DNA of 64,000 bases from JBFWNG01 sp050251195 (GCA_050251195.1 JBFWNG010000001.1:496001-560000), one strand, 5' to 3'; counted from the stretch's first letter, positions 34,559 to 43,347 are shown. Program-made: numbers and translations. Notes: generated by a model not told the origin, from the sequence alone.

Positions 34559-35510
34559 CGTTGATCTTCTTTCCGTCATGGAAGGATACCTTGTTACGGC
34601 CATTGTGCTTCGAGGAATATAGAGCCGCATCCGCTCTAGCAATCGCTTCATTGTGATTCTCGCGCGGATCAAGAGTGGCAACGCCGCAGCTGATGGTGAC
34701 CGGAATTTCTTTGCCTTCAAAAATGTGCTTTTCTTTAGCTATCGCCTGGCGTAATTTTTCGGCTGCGGCCACGGCGCCTTTTGTTCCCGTTCCCGGGAGA
34801 ATGACGGTAAATTCTTCGCCGCCATAGCGGCACGGCAAGTCAGTTTTTCGGAATGTCTGCCTCATAGTGCTTGCAACTGCTTTAAGAATATAGTCGCCAG
34901 CTTGGTGGCCGTGTACGTCGTTGACCTTCTTGAAAAAGTCGATATCCACCATGATGACGGATATTTCTTGGCTTTGAGGGTCGGGCAAACTTAAGATGCT
35001 CTTATATTGCGTTTCGAACCAGTCCTCAAAATATCGTCGGCTGAACAAGCCAGTAAGCGAGTCGGTGATCGATTGGATCTTAGTATCTTTATATATGTCA
35101 TGTAGGTTCTTCTCGGCTGTGACGTCCCGAATCAGTATGAATGATCCTGAATGGACTTGAGTTCCCTGGTCGATGAAAGGGTAGACGCCAATAATCAAAT
35201 TCAAGTCTTTGTGATTTTCATTCTCGCCGCGAACTTCATCGATACGAATGGGTTGATTGTGTTTTAATAGGTCGGCAACCGTAAGTGGCTTGTCGTTGAT
35301 GAAAAATTTCAAGAACGAGTCGAGGTCCCTTGTCTTAAGAACCTGTCTCGTCGACTTTCCTACCAGCTGACTGAAGAGTTGGTTGGTCTTGATGATTTCA
35401 CCCAACTCATTGATCACGACATAGGCGTCAAGCATAGCTTTGCAGAAGTGTTCGAATGGCTCGAACATCGTCTTCACGTCATCAGCTATTATTTTCTTTG
35501 CGCTCGTCAT
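34545..35510 (-). CDS. PAS-GGDEF diguanylate cyclase
   Basis: This 321-residue protein has an N-terminal PAS-like sensor (about 15-140: DAYVVINELGEIIKTNQLF, FILIRDVTAEKNL) and a GGDEF domain (DSLTGLFSRRYFE; active site RYGGEEF). The loop is GGEEF, an active variant. RKTD sits five residues upstream, an intact RxxD inhibitory site, so product inhibition by c-di-GMP is likely. It makes c-di-GMP from two GTP in the cytoplasm; no membrane segment is visible. It lies 33 bp behind the STAS-like/zinc-ribbon gene. The 3' end overlaps the plus-strand gene by 14 bases. Confidence 0.9.
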   Translation of the reverse strand: MTSAKKIIADDVKTMFEPFEHFCKAMLDAYVVINELGEIIKTNQLFSQLVGKSTRQVLKTRDLDSFLKFFINDKPLTVADLLKHNQPIRIDEVRGENENHKDLNLIIGVYPFIDQGTQVHSGSFILIRDVTAEKNLHDIYKDTKIQSITDSLTGLFSRRYFEDWFETQYKSILSLPDPQSQEISVIMVDIDFFKKVNDVHGHQAGDYILKAVASTMRQTFRKTDLPCRYGGEEFTVILPGTGTKGAVAAAEKLRQAIAKEKHIFEGKEIPVTISCGVATLDPRENHNEAIARADAALYSSKHNGRNKVSFHDGKKINATTT

Positions 35511-35543
35511 TAAATCTATCTATCCTCGCAGTTATGCGAATCG

Positions 35544-36020
35544 TTAACTTGCAGCTTTAAAAGCAAAGAACTCCTCTTCTATCTCTTGCATTTCCATGCG
35601 CTGTCCACATTTTGGACAGTTTGGCGAAGGAACGATATCACCCTCCGTGCGCGGCATGTTTTGTCCTTCTTTAAATAAGACCAGAGCTTGTGTCCTGCAG
35701 CTATCGCATTGGTAAGCCCCGTAGACGGATTGAATCGTTGCGCTACCGCGAAAGCTCGGAATCATATTGATCTGCATCACGATCTCTGGAGTGCATTCTT
35801 CAAAAACAATTTGTTTGCCGGAAATTTGGCGCATGAAATTGATCCAGCTTCGTACGCCGCAGCTATTGACGTACTCGACCTGCTTGAAGTTGATGATAAT
35901 CTTTTGTCCCAGTCTCGGGGCGACTTGCGTCAAATGCACTTCCGCCTCTTCATTGATCGGGCCGGCATAATACAGGACGTCAAAACCGTTCTTTTGTGTA
36001 ATATTGATTGCAACACCCAT
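35544..36020 (-). CDS. STAS-like domain with a C-terminal zinc ribbon
   Basis: This 158-residue protein has an N-terminal segment like STAS/anti-sigma-antagonist folds (VLYYAGPINEEAEVHL, then QKIIINFKQVEYVNSCGVRSWINFM). STAS proteins usually have a Ser at the loop before helix alpha2, and VNSCGVRSW is in that place. Two CxxC pairs follow (CDSC near 106-109 and CPKC near 138-141), forming a likely zinc ribbon. It heads a two-gene unit with a diguanylate cyclase, so it may be a partner-switch or scaffold input. No kinase or phosphatase partner is nearby. Confidence 0.7.
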   Translation of the reverse strand: MGVAINITQKNGFDVLYYAGPINEEAEVHLTQVAPRLGQKIIINFKQVEYVNSCGVRSWINFMRQISGKQIVFEECTPEIVMQINMIPSFRGSATIQSVYGAYQCDSCRTQALVLFKEGQNMPRTEGDIVPSPNCPKCGQRMEMQEIEEEFFAFKAAS

Positions 36021-36164
36021 ACTTCAATCCCAATAAATTGAAACTAGTCTATATCTTCTATTCGGCTGAGTTTTTAAAACGTTAAACCTAAAAAACCGTG
36101 AAACCGCCTGAGAAATCAGCAAAGGGCGGCGCTTTCGCGCGATATGTCACTTGGTTGCGGAGTT

Positions 36165-36202
36165 TTGAAGAAAAAAGCCCACACCAAAGATCTGGTGCGG
36201 GC
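36165..36202 (-). terminator. Rho-independent terminator of speA
   Basis: On the minus strand a GCCCGCACCA/TGGTGTGGGC stem (one mismatch in ten), with a six-base loop, is followed by TTTTTT (36171-36176). It begins 30 bases after the speA stop. Confidence 0.88.
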
Positions 36203-36231
36203 GATATGTCTGAAATTACAGCGACAGCGTC

Positions 36232-38154
36232 TTACTTTTTGGCTTCTGACAAATAAGGCAGGCTTTCAAGCGATTGTTTGAGTTTGGCAACTCGCAGCTG
36301 AACTTCCTCTGCCGTTATTCCGCCGCTTTCACTGGCGCGCTCCAATTGTCTCTTGAAGCCTTCTTCCATTTGCTCGATGTTGTAGTTCCTGCAGATGAGA
36401 AGCTCATCGATGGGGTCGCCCTTGGTAATCTTGTTGATTTCCCATTTGCCTTCCACGTCTATGAGAACTTCGGCTTCATTGATGGCGCCGAACAAGTTGT
36501 GTTCGTTTGCGAGCGACTCTTGATACGCGCCTACTAGGAAGAATCCGAGGTAATACGGCTCACCTTCAGGGCTGTGAAGATCGAGAATCGACTTCACGTC
36601 TTCCCTGTCCACAAACCTTTCCAAGCAGCCGTCTGAATCGCAAGTGATATCCACGATCGTCGCTTTCAGAGTTGGTTTGCGTTCGTGGTGCGACAAAGGC
36701 ATAACCGGGAACAAGTGGTCTATAGCCCATGCGTCAGGCATGGATTGGAAGATCGAGAAGTTGGCGAAGTATTTACTTACCATCTTCTGTTGCAGGACTT
36801 GAAATTCCTCAAGTTCGTCCTTTTCGTAGGACGAGCAGTAGAGCGCGCGATTACAAATTCTGTAGAACAACTGCTCTGCAAGGGCTCTTTCGCGTAAATT
36901 CACGTAGCCGAGGCTGAACAGCGTAAACATTTCTTCGTAGTACTCGATCGCATCATGGTAATACTCGACGTAGTTCTTTCTGTTGATGTTTTCGAGAATG
37001 AACTTAAGTTCCAAAAGCCCTTTGTGTGCCGTTGGCTCGTCAAGGTTGACGCCAAGACTGTCAAGCGGTTCAAGATGTTGTTCAGATCCTTGAATCTCTC
37101 GAATATTGGTGACGACCACGGAGTGATACGCAGCGATCACGCGACCGCTTTCGGAAACGATATCGGGAACAGGAACGTTTTCGTTCTTACATACGTCGTC
37201 AATTTCGTAGACGACGCTGTTGGCGAATTCTTGAACGGAATAGTTGGCGCTAGATCCAAACGAAGTCTTGCTGCCGTCGTAGTCCACACCGATACCGCCG
37301 CCGATGTTGAGATAGCGCGGACGGAAACCCATTTTGTAAACTTTGGAGTATACGCGTGAGGCTTCCTTTATCGCTGACTTGATCCTCTTGATTTCGGTAA
37401 CCTGTGATCCAATATGGAAATGGAGCATCGAAAATTTGTCTTTAAGAGGTGTTGGCTCGAGTTTGTCCAAGCAGTGTAATACTTCTACAGTGGACAATCC
37501 AAACTTCGAACCTTCCCCAGACGATTTTGCCCATTTACCGGAGCCGCCGCTGTAAAGTTTTACGCGGATGCCGATTTCCGGAGATATCTTTCTCTTGTAA
37601 GATTCGTCGATGACCAATTGCAGCTCATCGGGTCCTTCAACAACGAGAATAACCCTCTTGCCCATTTCGGCAGCGATGAATCCGAGTTCGATAAACTCTT
37701 TGTCTTTGAAACCGTTGCAAACGAGCAAGGCCTCTTCGGCCATTTCGTAGCCCATGGCGGCAATGAGTTCAGTCTTCGAACCGACTTCAAGGCCGTAATT
37801 TTGCTTGGCGCCGCAGCGAACGATGTTATCTATAAACTCTCGACGTTGATTCACTTTGAAAGGGAACACGCCGTTGAGTTTGCCTTTATAGTTATTGTTC
37901 CAAATGGCGTCACGGAAAGCTTGGTTTACCTTCTGCATCTGGCATTCGATGATTTGAGGAAACCGCAAAATGACAGGCGTTTCGATCTTGAGCGCGTTAA
38001 GTTTTTGGATAAGCGCTGGAAGATCGACGCTAATATGTTCATCAAGAGTGGGGTGACAAACGACTCGGCCTTCGTCGTTGATGCTGAAGTAACCACCGCC
38101 CCAGTTTTCGATGCCGTAAAGCTGACGGGACTCTTGAATTTGTCTAATGTTCAT
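36232..38154 (-). CDS. speA: Biosynthetic arginine decarboxylase
   Basis: This 640-residue protein matches SpeA (fold III PLP decarboxylase). It starts IRQIQESRQLYGIENWGGGY, has the PLP-lysine motif VFPFKVNQRREFI, LEVGSKTEL, the His-Ile-Gly PLP-phosphate region LHFHIGSQ, GGGIGVDYDGS, and a C-terminal CDSDG...FVDRED metal/substrate loop. It decarboxylates arginine to agmatine for putrescine/spermidine synthesis. ATG 38154 is preferred (AAGGCGA upstream) over a 17-residue longer frame. It is a single-gene unit with its own terminator, divergent from rsmD. Confidence 0.93.
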   Translation of the reverse strand: MNIRQIQESRQLYGIENWGGGYFSINDEGRVVCHPTLDEHISVDLPALIQKLNALKIETPVILRFPQIIECQMQKVNQAFRDAIWNNNYKGKLNGVFPFKVNQRREFIDNIVRCGAKQNYGLEVGSKTELIAAMGYEMAEEALLVCNGFKDKEFIELGFIAAEMGKRVILVVEGPDELQLVIDESYKRKISPEIGIRVKLYSGGSGKWAKSSGEGSKFGLSTVEVLHCLDKLEPTPLKDKFSMLHFHIGSQVTEIKRIKSAIKEASRVYSKVYKMGFRPRYLNIGGGIGVDYDGSKTSFGSSANYSVQEFANSVVYEIDDVCKNENVPVPDIVSESGRVIAAYHSVVVTNIREIQGSEQHLEPLDSLGVNLDEPTAHKGLLELKFILENINRKNYVEYYHDAIEYYEEMFTLFSLGYVNLRERALAEQLFYRICNRALYCSSYEKDELEEFQVLQQKMVSKYFANFSIFQSMPDAWAIDHLFPVMPLSHHERKPTLKATIVDITCDSDGCLERFVDREDVKSILDLHSPEGEPYYLGFFLVGAYQESLANEHNLFGAINEAEVLIDVEGKWEINKITKGDPIDELLICRNYNIEQMEEGFKRQLERASESGGITAEEVQLRVAKLKQSLESLPYLSEAKK

Positions 38155-38292
38155 AGCTTTCGCCTTTTGTGATATAAGGTGGACAAAATAGACTTTTCTG
38201 GCCAAAATTCAAGTTAATTTTGGACCCGGCAGAAGATAGGTACTGATATATACCAATGGCGTCCCAAATGTGGAAGTCAAAAAGGAATCGCG

Positions 38293-38880
38293 TTGCTTAA
38301 AGTACAATCTGGATGGCTCAAAGGGATGAAGCTTAAACTGGCGACGGACGACGCCACGTTGCGCCCAACGTCCCACCGGGCGCGGGCTGCGACAATGGAC
38401 CGGCTTAGGAGTCGCCTAAGCGGGGCCCGCTTTCTTGATCTATTTGCCGGAACGGGAGCGGTCGGATTCGAGGCGTTGAGTCAGGGCGCGGATATCGTCG
38501 TCCTCGTCGAAAAGAACCGGGCCCTCGGGAAGGCGATTCGGGAAACGATTGGCCTATGCGAGACCAGGGCAAAGAACCAGGGCTTACCGCATCCTCATAT
38601 TGTTCTGATCGCTTCCGACGTCCAAGCCGCCTGGTCCGCCGTGGACAAGCACGGGCCCTTCGACTTGGTCTGGATCGATCCCCCTTATGCTTTAGTGAAG
38701 CAATGGGCTTCCGATAACAAGGCGAGGCTAAAGAGTTTGTTGGAGGCGGGCGCCTGTCTCATCGTCGAATCGGATGGGGAAGGTCAAATGGCGCTCCAAG
38801 ATATCTTTGCTGGGTTCCCGTTGGATTCCAGGAAATACGGCTCCACGTTCATCACCGTCATTGAGGCTTTAAATGACTAA
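38293..38880 (+). CDS. rsmD: 16S rRNA (guanine966-N2)-methyltransferase
   Basis: This 195-residue SAM-dependent methyltransferase has the RsmD start (VQSGWLKGMKLKL...LRPTSHRARAATMD), SAM motif FLDLFAGTGAVGFEALS and the catalytic NPPY-type motif here as DPPY (VWIDPPYAL). It methylates G966 (E. coli numbering) of 16S rRNA. A TTG start at 38293 is used because AAGGA lies seven bases upstream and the frame starts like other RsmD proteins. The stop overlaps the coaD start by eight bases, the common RsmD-CoaD pairing. Confidence 0.92.
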   Translation: MLKVQSGWLKGMKLKLATDDATLRPTSHRARAATMDRLRSRLSGARFLDLFAGTGAVGFEALSQGADIVVLVEKNRALGKAIRETIGLCETRAKNQGLPHPHIVLIASDVQAAWSAVDKHGPFDLVWIDPPYALVKQWASDNKARLKSLLEAGACLIVESDGEGQMALQDIFAGFPLDSRKYGSTFITVIEALND

Positions 38881-39376
38881 GGGCAAGAATGCTCCCAAAG
38901 AAAGTAGCGCCGCCTATGTCGGCAGCTTCGACCCTGTCACCAAAGGGCACGAGCACGTCATAGAGGAAGGTCTCAAGATCTTTTCTAAGATTTACATAGG
39001 CGTAGGACAGAGCCAAAGCAAGAGTTACGTGTTCTCGGCTGAGGATCGCCTGGCCATGCTGCGGGAGTTGTTTGCGGGCGACGATCGAGTCGAGGTGCAC
39101 GCCTTTGACGGCCTCAGCGTGAACTTTGCCAAGAGGATGGGTGTGCAAGCTCTTCTGCGGGGCGTCCGAAACCAGTCCGATTTTAATTATGAGGCCACGA
39201 TGGCTCTCGCGAACAATAAGCTCGCGGATGAGATATCCACGATTTTCATCCCGGCGAGGGCGGAGTACCTGCATATTTCCTCCTCCTTGGTGAGGGAAAT
39301 AGCCCTTTCCAAAGGGAACCTGGCGTCTTTCGTTTCCCCGGGTATTGAGAAGTGGATTTCAAAGAAGTTCAGATAA
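38873..39376 (+). CDS. coaD: Phosphopantetheine adenylyltransferase
   Basis: This 167-residue protein has the nucleotidyltransferase core (YVGSFDPVTKGHEHVI with the TxGH motif), an LLRGVRNQSDFNYE substrate loop and the ISSSLVREI C-terminal motif. It makes dephospho-CoA from 4'-phosphopantetheine and ATP, the fourth step of CoA synthesis. It overlaps rsmD, so it is translationally coupled. The N-terminus has a dozen residues more than usual before the first strand. Confidence 0.95.
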   Translation: MTKGKNAPKESSAAYVGSFDPVTKGHEHVIEEGLKIFSKIYIGVGQSQSKSYVFSAEDRLAMLRELFAGDDRVEVHAFDGLSVNFAKRMGVQALLRGVRNQSDFNYEATMALANNKLADEISTIFIPARAEYLHISSSLVREIALSKGNLASFVSPGIEKWISKKFR

Positions 39377-39410
39377 CACCATAGGATTTTCCACCCAAGA
39401 AATCCCCGAC

Positions 39411-39586
39411 CTTTCCGCCCTCCAAACTTCCGCGCTTCCGCGTTCTAGGAGGTGAAAACCGGGTACATGGGTAACACTTTATACCGGGCACATAGGTAAC
39501 ACTCTATCGTGGCATAGAAGGGAGTACCTCACGCTGCCATGGAAGAAGAGTTATCGCGGAAGCGCGGAATTTTGGAGGCGCGGAAA
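39411..39586. repeat. GC-rich inverted repeat, second copy
   Basis: Arms at 39411-39445 and 39552-39586 match with several mismatches; shared core is CGCGGAAGCGCGGAA with TGGAGG downstream. The 106-base loop contains the tandem 25-bp repeats at 39459-39508. Confidence 0.7.
39459..39508 (+). mobile_element. Possible insertion-sequence end remnant (tandem 25-bp repeats)
   Basis: Two adjacent imperfect 25-bp copies, 39459-39483 and 39484-39508, share CCGGG.ACAT.GGTAACACT. This tandem motif resembles the termini of some IS481-type elements. A short frame starting ATGGAAGAAGAG at 39539 shows no transposase motif. The call is weak. Confidence 0.35.
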
Positions 39587-39743
39587 AGACTGGGCTTTTT
39601 TTTGTGGAGCCGGCCATGGGCAATTGGCCGCCTATGGCGCAGCAAATTCTGCCTGGTTACCTAACCTTAGCGCGGTGTTACGCCGCGTTTCAGCGTGTTA
39701 GCATATATTAGAAAATGATACCAATTTCTCGCGTGGTTTCCCA

Positions 39744-42251
39744 ATGTTCGCCCCTAGGGTGAGGTTATACCTGAGAAAACTAGCTGCTTTTGTAATTGCA
39801 ACATTCTTGTTGTCGTCGCACTCGTTTGCAGACGATCTGCCAGATATTGCCCGCCATTCCGTGAACGAGCCGCTCACCATAAATGCCGGCGACATTGTTC
39901 AACTTGAAGTTGAGGCAGCGGGCGAGGGCAACGAATACGTTTGGATGACGCGGGACAAGCCGCTTTGCCGTGAATCCAAGTGCGTTGTGAAAACCAAGGA
40001 TTGGGGACCTGGCAAGTACACTGTGATTATAGCTGTTCGCAACTCCTCGGGAGCGCGTTACCTCCGTTACGAGCTTTTCGTCAAACCATTGGGCGACGAG
40101 GATGAACCGGCGACCCACACGCCTGAAGTGGTCGATGCCGCCGCGGGCGAAGAGGGAATCTCTAACACGGACTTCTACATTCGATCGCTGACGGGACTCG
40201 GATTTGCAAGATCGAGCGGCGGAGCTCGGATTATCGAAAGCCTTCCTCAAAAGCTAAACTGGGACGAAGATCTTAAGTCGTCGGTCGGCATACTTCAATT
40301 TGGCGTGCTTGGAGGCCAGGAACATTTTCTTCTTTCCGGCAGTCAAGCGCAGTTGACCCTAACAGAGGACAAGAAGCGCCGCATCGCGCTGACCAAAGGG
40401 GTGTTGCGCACAAGAAACCTTGGCGAGGACGTTCATTGGGAGGTCGTTGTTAGGGAATCGATCGTCATAACCGGAGACAGTACTTCGGACATCATTGTTT
40501 CGGCAAAATCCAGCTCCGAGTCTGTGTCCGTTATTTCGATTCGAGGTTACGCCGTGATAAGCGCTGGCGGTCAGAAGATTGTCGTAAGCCCGGGCACCAT
40601 GGTTGTTGCTGAAGGGGCAAGCAGCAAATCCAAGGGCAAAGCCGACGGAGAAGCACCAGGAGAAAAGAAACCTTCTCTGGCTCTCGCTGCCAAACCTCTA
40701 AAGCTTTTAGCGCCCGAGTCCAAAATGGTGTACCGCGCACTAGAACTCACCACACCTTTCTATCTGCGCCCAAAAGCATGGCAGACACTTAAGGAAGGTT
40801 CGGGGGCTACGGGCAAGAAAAAGAAGTCTTCCGTTCTCCCAACCAAATACACGACGAGTCGCATCTTAAAACAAGGCAGCATCCCCCAGTCTCTTGCCGA
40901 CGCCAAGAAAGGGGCTGCGGAAGCCTTGGCCAAGGACGATCCGCTCCTTGCCTTGGAAAATTTGTTTTATTACTACGACCCAAAGGCACCGGACTTCGAG
41001 ATCTTATATTCTCTGGGTATCGCCTACCAGCGGCTCAATCTGTTCAAACGCAGCGCCACGTTTTTCCGACAAGCCATCAAATTGCAACCCAGCAATCCCG
41101 ACGTTTATTTCCGATTGGGTGTTCTCAACCTGACATTTTCGCGATGGAAAAATGCGGCCCTTTTACTTCAGAAAGCACAGAGCTTCGAACATCCTAACCA
41201 GCAACTCATTTCCTATTATCTGGGATACAGCTATCTGCGCCTGGGAAAAAACCAGGAGGCCAAACAGTCATTTGCAAAATCATTGTGGCATCAGGGTGAC
41301 AGTGACGTCGCCGAGTCCGCTAAAACGTTTTTACGCAGCGCTTCCAACAATAAGGATTGGGAACTGACGTTGGATGTCGACCTCTTCCATGACAACAACG
41401 TCTTTCAAACAAACGACGGTGATCTCTTGGGTGAACAAAAAACTAATTCGAGTTGGGGATCGCGAATAGGAGCTGGCATTTGGCGGCACTTTTTCGCAAC
41501 GCAGAACGCTCGTATTTCCGCCGGCTATAAAGCGTTGCACAATATTTATTTCGCCGCTGGCCTCAAGAACGTGACCTCCAACAGTCAATATATTATGGGG
41601 CGCGTGTACTTGCATTCGGCGGAAGAGCTCTCGGACTCTTGGTTTAGTCTTGACGGCACTGTGTTCATAAATTCAATTGCCGTAGGCGACAAACGTGCGG
41701 TCGACGGAGTAGGCGGCGAATTGCTTGTCGGCGTGCCGACAATTTGGGGAAGCCCCACATTTGTCCTTAAGAGATCGCGGTATGTCGATCCGCTGCCAGG
41801 GGAGGACGATATCATCGATCCTTTCACGTTTGAGCTAGCGCAGCCAAGCGATCGCTCGGCCAGCGAAGCGATCAACGGCTTGCAATTCACCAACGGAGAA
41901 CAAAATCAGAATGTTTGGACGGCGAAAGTATTGGCGCTATCCAGACAGCATGCGAATGTCTTGGTTAAAGACGAAGATCACAATGAAACTCGGGTGAGCT
42001 TCGACTATTTGTGGAAAATCAGCTGGTCCTACCATTTCTTCGTGCGATCTCTATACGTCATGCGTACGTTCCCTAACGATAGCGACTCTCGATCGGACAA
42101 GATGATGGGTCTTGCTCTAGGAAATACCTGGAATTTGAGTCCAACCTGGTCGATGCGTGCCCATTTTGAAAAAAACTCCCAGCAATCTACCCAATCAGTC
42201 GGCAAATTCGACGAAAACAGGTGGGTGTTCGGCCTCGGACTCGCTCTCTAA
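39744..42251 (+). CDS. FecR-domain/TPR/beta-barrel exported protein
   Basis: This 835-residue protein has a signal peptide (KLAAFVIATFLLSSHSFA) and then a domain that may be Ig-like. Residues about 150-290 resemble a FecR domain (SGSQAQLTLTEDKKRRIALT, a GVLRTRN, IVSPGTMVVAEG). A Ser/Lys/Gly-rich linker follows. Residues about 385-540 hold TPR-like repeats (ILYSLGIAYQRLNLFKRSAT, DVYFRLGVLNLTFSRWKNAA, YYLGYSYLRLGKNQEAKQSF). The last 280 residues have alternating strands ending in an aromatic-capped WVFGLGLAL, typical of outer-membrane barrels. It likely sits in the envelope; no function can be assigned. ATG 39744 has no obvious ribosome site. Confidence 0.7.
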   Translation: MFAPRVRLYLRKLAAFVIATFLLSSHSFADDLPDIARHSVNEPLTINAGDIVQLEVEAAGEGNEYVWMTRDKPLCRESKCVVKTKDWGPGKYTVIIAVRNSSGARYLRYELFVKPLGDEDEPATHTPEVVDAAAGEEGISNTDFYIRSLTGLGFARSSGGARIIESLPQKLNWDEDLKSSVGILQFGVLGGQEHFLLSGSQAQLTLTEDKKRRIALTKGVLRTRNLGEDVHWEVVVRESIVITGDSTSDIIVSAKSSSESVSVISIRGYAVISAGGQKIVVSPGTMVVAEGASSKSKGKADGEAPGEKKPSLALAAKPLKLLAPESKMVYRALELTTPFYLRPKAWQTLKEGSGATGKKKKSSVLPTKYTTSRILKQGSIPQSLADAKKGAAEALAKDDPLLALENLFYYYDPKAPDFEILYSLGIAYQRLNLFKRSATFFRQAIKLQPSNPDVYFRLGVLNLTFSRWKNAALLLQKAQSFEHPNQQLISYYLGYSYLRLGKNQEAKQSFAKSLWHQGDSDVAESAKTFLRSASNNKDWELTLDVDLFHDNNVFQTNDGDLLGEQKTNSSWGSRIGAGIWRHFFATQNARISAGYKALHNIYFAAGLKNVTSNSQYIMGRVYLHSAEELSDSWFSLDGTVFINSIAVGDKRAVDGVGGELLVGVPTIWGSPTFVLKRSRYVDPLPGEDDIIDPFTFELAQPSDRSASEAINGLQFTNGEQNQNVWTAKVLALSRQHANVLVKDEDHNETRVSFDYLWKISWSYHFFVRSLYVMRTFPNDSDSRSDKMMGLALGNTWNLSPTWSMRAHFEKNSQQSTQSVGKFDENRWVFGLGLAL

Positions 42252-42390
42252 GCCAGCCAAAAATTTGCGTCAATATACTGATTTCAGACATTATTTTGTC
42301 ATGCCTTGTGACAGGGTTTATTGGATTCTTGACCAAATCAAAAAAATTGTTTCTAATTAATATAAGCAATTCGTTACATCATTTTCAATT

Positions 42391-42410
42391 TTAGACAAAG
42401 GATTGTCTAA
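42391..42410. promoter_or_regulatory. Perfect palindrome, candidate operator
   Basis: TTAGACAA-N4-TTGTCTAA forms a perfect 8-bp inverted repeat 35 bases before the ATG of an HTH-containing gene. Binding by that protein is a natural guess (autoregulation). One half-site recurs at 321-328. Confidence 0.5.
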
Positions 42411-42444
42411 TCGTTTATCTGAACCTTTGTATATGGGAGATAGC

Positions 42445-43347
42445 ATGAAAAAGGTAGAGGCAAACCGTTACCCGCACTCTGCTACCTTGTTCAAGTTCTG
42501 CAAGGAAGCTTTAGAACTAAGGTACGATGGCAACGTTAAGGTGATCGACCAAGACGTTGGCGCGATTCTGGGTTACGATCCAGCCGACTGCAGTCACTGG
42601 AAAAAGGGCAAGAAGAACATTCGAAGCCTGAATACCCTGAGATCAATTGCCGACCACCTCAATATCGACGAGCGACTCCTCATTGATATAGCTTCTGGAA
42701 AGATAAGCCTCGAAGAAGCGGTGTTTGAATTTAAAGGCTACGGCGCTTTTGCGCTCCAAGGCAAGCACCTTGAGAACCTCAAGAAGGAATTCTTTAAGAA
42801 TCCTCTCCGCTGGCAAAAAGAAGACAGCATGGCGTCTTTTGAGGAACTCTTTGATCTCAACCGGCCCGAGGTCGTTAAGATCGCGCAATACGTTATGGAT
42901 GCCGGCACGTTCGAACAAGCTCCCATTTACATCCCCGAGTTGTATCAGTTGTTCAATAACATTCAACTCGTTGCCGTCAACGATTTTGAAAAGCCGGTAG
43001 TCGTCGAGCGCGTCGGAACGGGAACGGAGCAAGTGACGACGGTGCAGTATCGCAGCGGCGAAATGAGGCCCTATATGCGATTCCTGCTCGCCAAAGAGCT
43101 TTACAAGCACCTTTGCACCTCCGGTCATTCCGCTTGTGTTAAGTTCATAGCGGCACCTGAGGAAGTTCTCGATATCCAAGCAAATATTTTTGCGGGCTTG
43201 ATTTTGGTGCCCACGAAATTGTTGCGCAAAGAGGTTGAGAAACTCGATAGTTCCATGGATATTGTTTCGCAATTGGCCGATACCTTCTGGACATCCAAGG
43301 CTTTGATGAACCAGCGCCTGCGGGATTATCTTCAGTATTTCTGCTAA
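42445..43347 (+). CDS. HTH protein with degenerate ImmA/IrrE-like (DUF955) domain
   Basis: This 300-residue protein starts at an ATG with GGAGA upstream. Residues 30-80 form an HTH-like segment (IDQDVGAILGYDPADCSHWK). The C-terminal half has ImmA/IrrE layout: a RFLLAKELYKHL block in the place of the peptidase helix, then EEVLDIQANIFAGLILVPTKLL in the place of the third-ligand helix. The metal motif HExxH reads KELYK (217-221), so the first His and last His are both lost and metal binding is unlikely. It may act as a DNA-binding pseudo-peptidase. It lies 35 bp behind a perfect palindrome and ends at a terminator. Confidence 0.7.
   Translation: MKKVEANRYPHSATLFKFCKEALELRYDGNVKVIDQDVGAILGYDPADCSHWKKGKKNIRSLNTLRSIADHLNIDERLLIDIASGKISLEEAVFEFKGYGAFALQGKHLENLKKEFFKNPLRWQKEDSMASFEELFDLNRPEVVKIAQYVMDAGTFEQAPIYIPELYQLFNNIQLVAVNDFEKPVVVERVGTGTEQVTTVQYRSGEMRPYMRFLLAKELYKHLCTSGHSACVKFIAAPEEVLDIQANIFAGLILVPTKLLRKEVEKLDSSMDIVSQLADTFWTSKALMNQRLRDYLQYFC

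Larger units (their letters stand above)
39377..39743. repeat. Repeat island between coaD and the FecR/TPR gene
   Basis: A 367-bp gene-free stretch. It contains an imperfect GC-rich inverted repeat (39411-39445 and 39552-39586), with a tandem pair of 25-bp repeats inside its loop, and a few short GC-rich near-palindromes at 39660-39695. No ORF of note is supported. The promoter for the gene at 39744 must lie in the last 60 bases, which are AT-rich. Confidence 0.6.

Noticed and set aside
39539..39660. Transposase fragment starting ATGGAAGAAGAG
   Set aside because: It has no DDE or HTH motif and translates across the GC-rich repeat arm; only the tandem ends remain suggestive of an IS.
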